Assembly (NCBI RefSeq): GCF_008905045.1
Contig: NZ_VWMY01000034.1
Location: forward strand, 44,766-108,765
Origin: Streptomyces albicerus
GTDB taxonomy: Bacteria; Actinomycetota; Actinomycetes; Streptomycetales; Streptomycetaceae
DNA: 64,000 bases
Reading direction: 5' to 3'
This document shows positions 41,064-49,804 of the stretch, one piece after another. Numbering within the stretch: position 1 is the first letter of the stretch; each line of letters begins with the position of its first letter. The translations under genes and the position numbers were made by a program. The notes under the pieces were generated by a model that was given only the letters and a program-made list of their open reading frames with translations, did no database searches and had not been told where the DNA came from.

Positions 41064-41554
41064 TGACGCTTCCTTAACTGTCGGGGACTGTCGGTGCTGT
41101 CGAGGACATGCCGATAGTGCGCGGGGAAGCTTGCGTACAGAGGGCCGCGAACTGTCCATGCCGTCACGGGGAGTACGGAATTACGTCAGCTGAAGTTCGC
41201 CTGGCATCGCCCGACCACACGAAGCATCGGCAAGCATCTGTGTTCTGTCCGGGCGACCTGAGGGGACTACGGTGCAGCGCCGACGTGGGGAACGGAAGAG
41301 CCGAACAGGCACTCGGGCCGCCGTTGCCGGAGTGGCAGGCATGCCGCCGTCGACAGGCTGCGGACTCGGCGATTCCGGCGATGCCGATGACCGAGCGTCC
41401 GCCACACCGATGACGCCTCGCGAACAGCCGTGGACCCATCGACGCGCGACAGCCCTGAGCCGGGCCGGACCAGCGGCAGCGGCAGCGGCAGCGGCAGCGG
41501 CAGCGGCAGCGGCGCATGAGTACCGTCTCCACGAGACAGGACGGGGCGGTCGCC
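41064..41554. other. Intergenic region between phytase and azt locus
   Basis: About 490 bases. Open frames here consist largely of poly-Ala or Arg-rich sequence and do not look like genes. It carries a GGCAGC microsatellite at 41471-41512 and the phytase promoter at its left end, where GACAG occurs three times at 9-10-base spacing just upstream of the start. Confidence 0.5.
41471..41512. repeat. Seven tandem copies of CAGCGG
   Basis: A perfect 6-bp microsatellite, 42 bases long, in non-coding DNA downstream of the aztA gene. Confidence 0.9.
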
Positions 41555-42295
41555 TCACATCGGTTGCCAGATGCTGGCGAGCGTTGATGCGGTGAGGAGT
41601 TGTTCGGGGTGCCCCTGTCCTGCCAGGTGGCCGTTGCGGAGGAGGAGGCAGGCGTCCGCGGAGCGTGCGGCTTCGAGGTCGTGGGTGGCGTGGACGACGG
41701 TCACTCCGTCAGCGACCAGCTCGGTCAGCAGCGCGCCGATCCAGCCCCTCGCCTCGGGGTCGAGTCCCGTGGTCGGTTCGTCCAGGAGGAGCAGGTCCGA
41801 TTCCTGGGCGAGTCCTTGGGCGATCAGGGCGCGTTGCCTCTGTCCGCCGGATAGTTCTCCGAGTTGGCGGGTGGCGAGGTCGCTGATACCGAGCCTCTCC
41901 ATGGCCTGGTCCACGGTAATGCGGTCCTGTCGGGTCAGTCGGCGCCACGGTCCGCGTTCGCCCCAGCGCCCCATTTCCACCGTCTGCCTGACCGTCAGCG
42001 GCAGTGCGTCCCCGACGGCGCCGCGCTGCGGGACGAACGCCGGTGGCCGGTCACCGTGGTGGTGGAGCTCGCCTGATGTGGGTTGGATCACTCCGGCCAG
42101 GACTCCGAGCAGGGTGGACTTCCCGCTTCCGTTCGGGCCGACGAGCGCGGTGGTGGCCAACGCCGGTATCTCCGCGTCCAGTTGGTGGAGGACGGGCCGG
42201 CCCGGGTAACCGGCGGACAGCTCGGTGAAGCGGACGCGGGACGTCCTGTCCTCGGCTTGGGCGAAAGAGGGGGATTTTTTGAACATGATTTTCAT
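41555..42295 (-). CDS. aztA: AztA, ATPase of zinc/manganese ABC importer
   Basis: A 246-residue ABC ATPase. Walker A LVGPNGSGKSTLLGVLAGV, Q-loop FVPQRGAVGD, signature LSGGQRQRALIAQGLAQ, Walker B DLLLLDEPTTGLDP and switch His in VVHATHDL are all present. The size and neighbours place it with metal-type (ZnuC/MntB-like) ATPases; with aztB, aztC and aztD beside it, it energises the Azt zinc importer. It is transcribed divergently from the other azt genes. ATG 42295 (MKIMFKK) or ATG 42286 are possible; both lie on the Zur-like palindrome, so the message is likely leaderless or nearly so. Confidence 0.88.
   Translation of the reverse strand: MKIMFKKSPSFAQAEDRTSRVRFTELSAGYPGRPVLHQLDAEIPALATTALVGPNGSGKSTLLGVLAGVIQPTSGELHHHGDRPPAFVPQRGAVGDALPLTVRQTVEMGRWGERGPWRRLTRQDRITVDQAMERLGISDLATRQLGELSGGQRQRALIAQGLAQESDLLLLDEPTTGLDPEARGWIGALLTELVADGVTVVHATHDLEAARSADACLLLRNGHLAGQGHPEQLLTASTLASIWQPM
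42280..42294. promoter_or_regulatory. Zur-box-like palindrome on the divergent azt promoter
   Basis: TGAACATGATTTTCA differs at one base from TGAAAATGATTTTCA, the form of Zur operators in Streptomyces and other actinobacteria as I recall them. It overlaps the aztA start codon and lies 17 bases before the aztB ATG, so zinc-loaded Zur could shut both transcripts. Confidence 0.78.
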
Positions 42296-42310
42296 TGTAA
42301 TGTGCGCCGC

Positions 42311-43168
42311 ATGGATTGGCTGACGGTTCCCTTCGAGGTGACCTTTGTGCAACGGGCCCTGTGGGGCGGGATGTTGGTGTCGGTGATCTGCGCACTGGCC
42401 GGTACGTGGGTCGTGCTCAGGGGGATGGCCTTCCTGGGTGACGCCATGTCCCACGGGCTGCTGCCCGGGGTCGCGCTCGCCGCGCTGCTCGGTGGCAACC
42501 TGCTGGTCGGGGCGGTCCTGAGCGCGGTCGTCATGGCCGCCGGTGTCACCGCCCTCGGCCGCACCCCGAAGCTGTCCCAGGACACCGGCATCGGCCTGCT
42601 CTTCGTGGGGATGCTGTCCCTCGGCGTCATCATCGTGTCGCGCTCGCAGTCCTTCGCGGTCGACCTGACCGGGTTCCTCTTCGGTGACGTCCTCGCCGTC
42701 CGTGAGCAGGACCTGGTGCTGCTGGGTGTGGCGCTGGTGCTGGCACTGGCCGTCTCGGTCCTCGGTCACCGGGCCTTCCTCGCCCTGGCCTTCGACCCGC
42801 GCAAGGCCCGAACGCTCGGCCTGCGTCCCCGCCTCACTCACGCCGTGCTGCTCGGCCTGCTGGCCCTCGCCATCGTCGCCTCCTTCCACATCGTGGGGAC
42901 GCTACTGGTTCTGGGCCTGCTCATCGCCCCGCCCGCAGCCGCGCTGCCCTGGGCACGCAGTGTGCGAGGTGTCATGGCCCTCGCGGCGCTGCTCGGCATC
43001 ACCGCCACCTTCTGCGGCCTGCTGCTGTCCTGGCACCTGAGCACCGCCGCCGGCGCGACCGTCTCGGCCCTCGCGGTGAGCCTGTTCTTCCTCTCCCACC
43101 TGGCATCCGGTCTCCGCCACCACCGCCGTGCGCACCTCGTCGGCGTGCACGTCGCGGCAACCGACTGA
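42311..43168 (+). CDS. aztB: AztB, membrane permease of zinc ABC importer
   Basis: A 285-residue ABC-3 family permease with eight hydrophobic segments. MDWLTVPFEVTFVQRALWGGMLVSVICALAGTWVVLRGMAFLGDAMSHGLLPGVALA is the typical ZnuB/MntC-like start (the conserved LGDAxSHxLLPG motif), and VASFHIVGTLLVLGLLIAPPAAALPW the conserved later helix. It forms the channel that receives metal from AztC, driven by AztA. ATG 42311; a GTG at 42302 is also possible. It starts a plus-strand operon continuing into three exported proteins. The His/Arg tail (RHHRRAHLVGVHV) may touch metal. Confidence 0.9.
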   Translation: MDWLTVPFEVTFVQRALWGGMLVSVICALAGTWVVLRGMAFLGDAMSHGLLPGVALAALLGGNLLVGAVLSAVVMAAGVTALGRTPKLSQDTGIGLLFVGMLSLGVIIVSRSQSFAVDLTGFLFGDVLAVREQDLVLLGVALVLALAVSVLGHRAFLALAFDPRKARTLGLRPRLTHAVLLGLLALAIVASFHIVGTLLVLGLLIAPPAAALPWARSVRGVMALAALLGITATFCGLLLSWHLSTAAGATVSALAVSLFFLSHLASGLRHHRRAHLVGVHVAATD

Positions 43169-43189
43169 AAAGAACCTGAGGCGATCCCC

Positions 43190-44431
43190 TTGCACGTCCG
43201 AAGCAACAGCACCCCTTGGGCGCCTGCCGCGCTCGTGGCCGTCTCCCTGCTCACCACGAGTTGCGCCGGTCAGAACGACGACGCGTCCGCTCCGAAGACC
43301 ACCACATCGGCCTCCGCACCGCACGGGTACGTCGAAGGGGCACAGGAGAAGGCCGAGCAGCAGTCGCGGCTGCTGCTCAACGACCCGGGGACCGGCAACA
43401 CCCAGGTGCTCGACCTGATCACAGGGAAGACGCACGAGGTGTCCCGGACGACGGGCACCACCGGACTCACCACGGACGGTCGGTTCGGCTACTTCCACAC
43501 CTCAGGCGGCACGCACGTCCTCGACGGCGGCGCCTGGATGGTGGATCACGGCGACCACATCCACTACTACCGCGCGGCCATACGTGAGGTGGGCGAACTG
43601 CCCGGAGATTCCGGTGCGCGCGTCCGCAGCGACGCCGCGGTGACCGCGGTGACCGACGAGGACGGCCGGGCCAGTGTCTACCGCCGGGCCGAACTGGAGA
43701 AGGGCAAGGTCGGCTCGCCCCACGCGCTTCCCGGGACACACGCGGGAGTTGTCGTGCCGTACGCGGAGCACCTGCTCAGCCTCACAGACAGCGGGCAGGA
43801 CGCCGCGCAGCTCGCGGTGTACGACCGCGAGGGCAAGCGCGTCGCGTCGCCGGACGCGGCGTGCGAGGACCCGCGGGGCGATGCCGTCACCCGGCGCGGA
43901 GTCGTCCTGGGCTGCACCGACGGTGCCCTGCTCGTCCGTGAGACCGACGGCGCGTTCACGGCCCAGAGGATCCCGTACGGCGAGGACGTACCCGCGAAGG
44001 AACGGGCCACGGTCTTCCGGCACCGGCCCGGCAGCGACACGCTCACGGCGGCGGCCGGTGACCGGGCCGTGTGGGTGCTGGACGTCACCGAGCGGACCTG
44101 GACACGGGTGAAGACCGGGCCCGTCGTTTCGGCCAACACCGCGGGTGAGGGCTCCGTCCTGATCGTCCTGGAGACCGACGGATCGCTCCACGGCTACGAC
44201 ATCACCACCGGCAAACAGGTCTCCAAGACGAAGCGGCTTCTGACGGGCGTCCCCAAGTCCGGCACCGAAGGCAACGCGGGACCGGTCATCGAGGTCGACC
44301 GCAGCCGCGCCTACCTCAACGACCCCCAAGGCAAACGCGTGTACGAGATCGACTACAACGACAACCTGCGCATCGCGCGCACCTTCGACCTGGACATCGA
44401 GCCGGCCCTGATGGTGGAGACCGGACGATGA
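43190..44431 (+). CDS. AztD-like exported propeller lipoprotein (first copy)
   Basis: A 413-residue protein starting at TTG, with a signal ending at a lipobox-like cysteine (LLTTSCAGQ). The rest has repeated short blades (e.g. NTQVLDLITGKTHEV, VWVLDVTERTW, DGSLHGYDITTGKQV, KRVYEIDYNDNLRIARTFDLD), as in the zinc chaperone AztD. A His-rich stretch DHGDHIHYYRA near residue 120 is a likely zinc site, and one Cys pair (ACEDPRG...GCTDGAL) corresponds to the core CPGVHGEA...GCEDGIL of the second copy. It overlaps aztC by 4 bp. So the locus has two related AztD-type proteins; this one is the more divergent. Confidence 0.78.
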   Translation: MHVRSNSTPWAPAALVAVSLLTTSCAGQNDDASAPKTTTSASAPHGYVEGAQEKAEQQSRLLLNDPGTGNTQVLDLITGKTHEVSRTTGTTGLTTDGRFGYFHTSGGTHVLDGGAWMVDHGDHIHYYRAAIREVGELPGDSGARVRSDAAVTAVTDEDGRASVYRRAELEKGKVGSPHALPGTHAGVVVPYAEHLLSLTDSGQDAAQLAVYDREGKRVASPDAACEDPRGDAVTRRGVVLGCTDGALLVRETDGAFTAQRIPYGEDVPAKERATVFRHRPGSDTLTAAAGDRAVWVLDVTERTWTRVKTGPVVSANTAGEGSVLIVLETDGSLHGYDITTGKQVSKTKRLLTGVPKSGTEGNAGPVIEVDRSRAYLNDPQGKRVYEIDYNDNLRIARTFDLDIEPALMVETGR

Positions 44432-45387
44432 CGAGACAGACACGAGGGGCACGGCCGCTGCGCACCTTCCTGCCGGTCCTGCTCATCCTCGCCCTGGCCG
44501 GTGCCGGCAGCGGATGTACGAGCAGCGGCGAGCAGCCCCGGGTAGTCGTGACGACCAACATCCTGGGCGACATCACCCAGGAGATCGTCGGCGACGGGGC
44601 CGAAGTGACGGTCCTGATGAAGCCGAACGCCGACCCGCATTCCTTCGGTCTGTCGGCCGTGCAGGCCGCTGAGTTGGAGCGGGCCGACCTGGTGATCTTC
44701 AACGGGCTGGGTCTTGAGGAGAACGTACTGCGGCACGTGGAGGCTGCCCGCGAGGCAGGGGTGGCCACCTTCGAGGCCGGCAAGGCGGTGGACCCGCTCG
44801 CCTTCCAGGCTCACGACGACGGCGGACCCGAGGAGGAGGCCGGGCAGCCCGACCCGCACTTCTGGACCGACCCCGACCGCGTACGCAAGGCCGCCGGACT
44901 GATCGCCGACCAGGTGGTCGAGCACGTGGGCGGCGTCGACGAGACGGCCATCCGCGACAACGCCGACCGCTACGACGACCAACTCGCCGACCTCGCCACC
45001 TGGATGGAGAAGTCCTTCGACCGCATACCCGAACAGCGGCGCGCGTTGGTGACCAACCACCACGTCTTCGGCTACCTCGCCGAACGCTTCGACTTCCGGG
45101 TGGTGGGCGCGGTCATCCCGAGCGGTACGACGCTGGCCTCGCCCAGCTCCTCCGACCTGCGCTCACTCACCGAGGCGATGCGGAAGGCAGACGTACAAAC
45201 CGTGTTCGCGGACTCCTCCCAGCCCAAGCGGCTGGCCGAGGTGCTGCGTACGGAGATGGGCGGACAAGTGCGCGTCGTCGAGCTCTACTCCGAATCGCTG
45301 ACCGAGCAGGGCAAGGGCGCCGGCACCTACCTGCAGATGATGCGCGCCAACACCACCGCCATGACGGACGGCCTGACCGGCGCCTGA
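44428..45387 (+). CDS. aztC: AztC, zinc-binding lipoprotein of the ABC importer
   Basis: A 319-residue solute-binding protein of the cluster A-I (ZnuA/PsaA) family. Signal with lipobox LAGAGSGC. Metal ligands are recognisable: His in NADPHSFGLS, His in DPHFWTDPDR, His in VTNHHVFGYLAERFDF and Asp in TVFADSSQPK. The His-rich loop of ZnuA is replaced by an acidic stretch (AHDDGGPEEEAGQPD), as in AztC. It hands zinc to AztB. Translationally coupled to the AztD-like gene upstream and followed after 93 bases by aztD. Confidence 0.9.
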   Translation: MTRQTRGARPLRTFLPVLLILALAGAGSGCTSSGEQPRVVVTTNILGDITQEIVGDGAEVTVLMKPNADPHSFGLSAVQAAELERADLVIFNGLGLEENVLRHVEAAREAGVATFEAGKAVDPLAFQAHDDGGPEEEAGQPDPHFWTDPDRVRKAAGLIADQVVEHVGGVDETAIRDNADRYDDQLADLATWMEKSFDRIPEQRRALVTNHHVFGYLAERFDFRVVGAVIPSGTTLASPSSSDLRSLTEAMRKADVQTVFADSSQPKRLAEVLRTEMGGQVRVVELYSESLTEQGKGAGTYLQMMRANTTAMTDGLTGA

Positions 45388-45480
45388 ACCAGCGCGCCTG
45401 ACGTGGACACCGGCCGACCGGCCGCTCAAGCACACCCGCACCCACTGCCGCGCCCGCGCGGCACAGAAAGGAACACACCG

Positions 45481-46683
45481 GTGAACAAGCCGATACGCAC
45501 CAGAGCCATCACGGGCACGGCCCTTGCTCTGGCGGTCTCCGCTGTCCTGACCGCCTGCGGAGGAGAGGACAACTCCTCGTCGTTCGACTCGAAGGCCAAG
45601 GATGCGCCGAGTACCAAGGCCGTAGCGGTCAAGGACCCGCTGGTCGCCACGTTCGACGGCGGCCTGTACGTTCTGGACGGCGAGAGCCTGAAGGTGGCCG
45701 ACACGATCGAGCTGCCCGGCTTCAACCGCCTCAACCCCGCCGGCGACGACTCCCACGTCATCGTCTCCACCGACTCCGGATTCCGCGTTCTGAGCGCCAC
45801 CGAACAGACCTTCACCGGCATCGAGTACCAGGGCGCCAAGCCCGGCCACGTCGTACGGCACGCCGGCAAGACCGTGCTGTTCACCGACGGCACCGGAGAG
45901 GTCAACGTCTTCGACCCCGAAGACCTCTCGGGCGGCGAGAAGCCGCAGGGCCGCACCTACACCTCCGCCGAGCCGCACCACGGCGTCGCCATCGAACTGA
46001 GCAACGGCGAACTCCTCAGCACCCTCGGCACCGAGGAGAAGCGCACCGGTGCCCTTGTCCTGGACAAGAACAACAAGGAGATCAAGCGCAACGAGAAGTG
46101 CCCCGGAGTCCACGGCGAGGCCGCGGCCAAGGGCGAGGCCATCGGCATCGGCTGCGAGGACGGCATCCTGATCTACAAGGACGGCAAGTTCACCAAGGTC
46201 GACGCCCCCGACGACTACGGCCGCATCGGCAACCAGAGTGGCAGCGACGCGTCGCCCGTCCTCCTGGGCGACTACAAGACCGACCCGGAGGCCGAACTGG
46301 AGCGGCCGACCCGCATCTCCCTCATCAACACCGAGACCGGGAAACTGCGCCTCGTCGACCTGGGCACCAGCTACTCCTTCCGCTCACTCGGCCGCGGACC
46401 GAACGGCGAAGCACTCCTCCTGGGCACCAACGGCACCCTCCACGTCATCGACCCGGAAACGGGCAAGGTGGACAAGAAGATCCCCGTCGTGGACGCGTGG
46501 CAGGAGCCGCTGGACTGGCAGCAGCCCCGGCCCACCCTCTTCGTCCGCGACCACACCGCGTACGTCTCCGAGCCGGGCAAGCGCAAGCTGCACGCGATCG
46601 ACATCGAATCGGGCAAGAAGGTCACGTCCGTGACCCTGCCGAAGAGCACGAACGAACTGTCCGGCGTCGTCGCCGGCCACTGA
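45481..46683 (+). CDS. aztD: AztD, periplasmic-type zinc metallochaperone (second propeller)
   Basis: A 400-residue lipoprotein (signal ALAVSAVLTAC) with a seven-bladed propeller pattern: ATFDGGLYVLDGESLKVAD, GDDSHVIVSTDSGFRVLS, GEVNVFDPEDL, then the zinc-site segment SAEPHHGVAIELSNGELL and KCPGVHGEAAAKGEAIGIGCEDGILIY, and later blades GTLHVIDPETGKV and RKLHAIDIESGKKV. AztD proteins bind zinc outside the membrane and pass it to AztC. GTG 45481 follows GAAAGGA. It is the end of the operon; a large hairpin follows 8 bases after the stop. Confidence 0.9.
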   Translation: MNKPIRTRAITGTALALAVSAVLTACGGEDNSSSFDSKAKDAPSTKAVAVKDPLVATFDGGLYVLDGESLKVADTIELPGFNRLNPAGDDSHVIVSTDSGFRVLSATEQTFTGIEYQGAKPGHVVRHAGKTVLFTDGTGEVNVFDPEDLSGGEKPQGRTYTSAEPHHGVAIELSNGELLSTLGTEEKRTGALVLDKNNKEIKRNEKCPGVHGEAAAKGEAIGIGCEDGILIYKDGKFTKVDAPDDYGRIGNQSGSDASPVLLGDYKTDPEAELERPTRISLINTETGKLRLVDLGTSYSFRSLGRGPNGEALLLGTNGTLHVIDPETGKVDKKIPVVDAWQEPLDWQQPRPTLFVRDHTAYVSEPGKRKLHAIDIESGKKVTSVTLPKSTNELSGVVAGH

Positions 46684-46690
46684 TCGTCCG

Positions 46691-46770
46691 ACCTCGGCGA
46701 GGCCGCTCCGCACCCGGGCCGACGGCCTACGACGGCCCGGGGTGTCGGCGCGCTGCGGCCTCGCCGAGGT
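46691..46770 (+). terminator. Large nested hairpin ending the azt operon
   Basis: A 16-base arm at 46691-46706 pairs perfectly with 46755-46770; inside it CCCGGGCCG (46713-46721) pairs with CGGCCCGGG (46733-46741). It begins 7 bases after the aztD stop. A strong factor-independent or zinc-locus-insulating terminator. Confidence 0.85.
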
Positions 46771-47085
46771 TCGTTCGATGCGGGGCCGGCTTCGAGGGCC
46801 TGCCGGCCGGCGAAGCGGTCGTGTTGTGAGCGCCGGGACGGTGACCTGCATCGGCACGTCGTTGACCGCCGTCGGCGCGCCCCGGTAGTGCTTGAGAAGC
46901 AGGTACTTGGCCGTCTTGGTCTCCTTGATGCGATACGGCCCGTGGTGGCCGTGTTCACTGCGGGGACGGAGCCGGGCTCGAGTTCTCGACATCCCGCCGA
47001 GAATTTCTCTGTCGAATTTCAAAGACTCCACGCACTCCGCGGCGCAACGTGGGCGATCCGCCCAACGCGGGCGACCTGGCGGCGC
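46771..47085. other. Gene-free stretch
   Basis: About 315 bases after the azt terminator. Both strands have open frames but none with protein-family character. AAAGAC/TTGATG-like AT-richer patches near 46900-47030 may belong to relic sequence. Nothing identified. Confidence 0.4.
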
Positions 47086-47589
47086 TCAGGCGCGCTGCCG
47101 CTCGTCCCGCTGCCGGACCAGTTCCTCGACCGCGCTCGGCAGAGTCGTCTCGAAGTCGATCAGCTTCGCCCATGTCGGGGTCACGACGATCCGGACCATG
47201 CCGTCGTAGAGCGAACGCACTTCCGCCTCCCACTCGACCCGTTGCTCGGGCGTCATCTGGTAGGTGCTGTTCGCCTCGAGGTACTCGTCCGGGATGCCGT
47301 CGACGACGTCCAGTTCGGCGGATCCGCGGATGAGCAGGATCTTGGGCGGGTGCACCTCGGTGTCGATCGTCAGGGCAACTGCCGGGTTGTTGCGCAGGGC
47401 CGCGAGCTTCGGGGCGTTCTTCGAAGTGCACATGACGATCTCCGAGCCGTTCCAGACGAACGCGATCGGGACGTTGCGGGGTGTGCCGTCCTTGGCGACG
47501 TAGGCCAAGCGGGTCAGGTCGCGGGCCAGCAGTTCCTGGCTGATCGGTCGGTTCAGAACCTCGGTGATCTCGTTCGGTTGCACGGTCAT
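47086..47589 (-). CDS. Pyridoxamine 5'-phosphate oxidase-like split-barrel flavoprotein
   Basis: A 167-residue split-barrel (PNPOx-like) protein that would bind FMN or F420. LAYVAKDGTPRNVPIAFVWNGSEIVMCTSKNAPKLAALRNNPAVALTID is the characteristic N-terminal barrel; ILLIRGSAELDVVDGIPDEYLEANSTYQM and RIVVTPTWAKLIDFE complete it. These proteins reduce or bind diverse cofactors and xenobiotics in actinobacteria, so no substrate is proposed. ATG 47589 with GGGGAGG upstream. Isolated, minus strand. Confidence 0.88.
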   Translation of the reverse strand: MTVQPNEITEVLNRPISQELLARDLTRLAYVAKDGTPRNVPIAFVWNGSEIVMCTSKNAPKLAALRNNPAVALTIDTEVHPPKILLIRGSAELDVVDGIPDEYLEANSTYQMTPEQRVEWEAEVRSLYDGMVRIVVTPTWAKLIDFETTLPSAVEELVRQRDERQRA

Positions 47590-47939
47590 TCCTCCCCTTG
47601 TCGTGATCTCGGTCCGCCCAGCGTCCCATCAGGTGTACGCGCCACTGCGGGGCGCCACACCGGCCTCCCGCAAGAGGATCCGCGTGCGGAACGCGAGGCG
47701 GATCGCTCCGCCCGGTCTCCTTGGCCACGGTCTCCGAACCTGAGCCCCCGGCGCAGGCTCGACTCCGGCTCTCCGCCTCCGACTTCGCGGTCCCGAGCCG
47801 CCGTGCGGAGCGAGGGCATCGCCGAGATGTTCATCCAACACGCGAGGGTGAAGGCCGAGATGGACGAGGACCACCGGAGTCCGGCCAACGGGTTCCCCGA
47901 CCGGGTCAGCGTTCCGCCCAAGGAGCCTGTCCGGCCTGG
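47590..47939. other. Gene-free stretch
   Basis: About 350 bases between two minus-strand genes. No frame resembles a known protein. It must contain the promoter of the split-barrel gene. Confidence 0.4.
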
Positions 47940-48656
<717 letters not shown>

Positions 48657-48683
48657 GGCACTGCCCCTTCGCCGGTCTGCTCA

Positions 48684-48722
48684 CCTTATGCTGTAAGGCA
48701 AGCTAGCCTTATACTGTAAGGC
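48684..48722. promoter_or_regulatory. Tandem operator palindromes for the TetR-family regulator
   Basis: CCTTA-TGCTG-TAAGG (48684-48698) and GCCTTA-TACTG-TAAGGC (48706-48722), centres 23 bp apart, i.e. about two helical turns. They lie between the divergent NmrA-like and TetR genes and are the natural binding sites for autoregulation. Confidence 0.8.
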
Positions 48723-48749
48723 AGTCAAGGAGAGCGAAAGGAGGGGTGG

Positions 48750-49433
48750 ATGCCCCAGGGAGGCAAGGACCGGCGCGGGGCGTCGGCGCGCACCCCGCTC
48801 AGTCGCGAGCGTGTGATTCGTACGGCCGTCGCGGTGGCGGACGAGAAGGGGTCGGCCGCGCTCACCATGCGGGCCATCGCCGAACCGCTGGGAGTCGAGG
48901 CGATGTCGCTCTATCACCACGTGGCCGGCAGGGAGGACATCCTCGACGGCATGGTCGACGCGGTGTTCGGCGAGATCGACCTGCCACCGTCCGACACGGA
49001 CTGGAAAAGCGCCATGCGTCACCGCGCGGTCTCCGCCCGTGCCGCCCTCCGGCACCATCCGTGGGCCATCGGGCTCATGGACTCCCGCTCTCAGCCCGGC
49101 CCCGCGACCCTGCGCCACCACGACGCTGTCATCGGAGCGTTGCGCGCCGGAGGATTCTCCGTCCCGATGACCGCGCACGCCGTCTCGCTGATCGACAGCT
49201 ACCTGTACGGCTTCGTGCTCCAGGAGCTGAGCCTGCCGTTCAGGGGCGCGGCGGAGCTGGACGAGGTCGCGGGCGCCATCCTGCGCGACATGCCCGCCGA
49301 CGCCTACCCCCACCTCACCGAGCTGGCCACCGAGCACGTTCTCAAGCCCGGCTACGACTACACCGACGAGTTCGCCTTCGGCCTCACCCTCATGCTCGAC
49401 GCCCTCCACCCGGACGAGACCGCGAGCGCCTAG
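48750..49433 (+). CDS. TetR-family transcriptional regulator
   Basis: A 227-residue repressor. The N-terminal DNA-binding domain is RERVIRTAVAVADEKGSAALTMRAIAEPLGVEAMSLYHHVAGREDILDGMVDAVFGEI; the C-terminal ligand domain resembles the TetR_C (class E) type (ALRHHPWAIGLMDSRSQPGPATLRHHDAVIGALRAGGFS). ATG 48750 has AAAGGAGG upstream. It is divergent from the NmrA-like gene and probably represses it and itself through the two palindromes at 48684-48722. Confidence 0.92.
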   Translation: MPQGGKDRRGASARTPLSRERVIRTAVAVADEKGSAALTMRAIAEPLGVEAMSLYHHVAGREDILDGMVDAVFGEIDLPPSDTDWKSAMRHRAVSARAALRHHPWAIGLMDSRSQPGPATLRHHDAVIGALRAGGFSVPMTAHAVSLIDSYLYGFVLQELSLPFRGAAELDEVAGAILRDMPADAYPHLTELATEHVLKPGYDYTDEFAFGLTLMLDALHPDETASA

Positions 49434-49804
49434 GCGGTCCAGAAAGGTGGTGGCCAAGGACGCTGAAACGGCGTTCGCTGTCCAGGCCCGCGATCGCCCG
49501 TTTGCGGCCGGCCGCGACGGCCGAAGCAACCCGCCGGGACCCCGGCCGGCCCGGCGTCCGACTGCACCTGTACGCCGATCTGCGGCAGGGGCTTCCCCGG
49601 CCTGATCTCTCGTGCGAGAGGTCGGACCCGTCACCACGGGGGGAGTGACGGGCCCGGCCTGAGTACACGGTGCCATACGGAACCATGGCATGCGCGCACT
49701 CCGGTGAAGTCGCCGCGCCCCAGGGCGCGTTCGGGCGCGATGCCGACGGAGCAGCGATCGATGGGCCGCACCCGCGGTCCTGGCCGCTCGGTGCCCGCTG
49801 GTGT
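49434..49804. other. Gene-free stretch
   Basis: About 370 bases between the convergent TetR and phosphatase genes. GTCAC(C)...GTGAC at about 49628-49650 and GCCAT...ATGGC at about 49672-49691 could form hairpins serving as terminators. No gene seen. Confidence 0.4.

Noticed and set aside
41272..41595. Plus-strand frame with a poly-alanine run
   Set aside because: Its length depends on the (CAGCGG)7 microsatellite and it has no ribosome site or recognisable domain.
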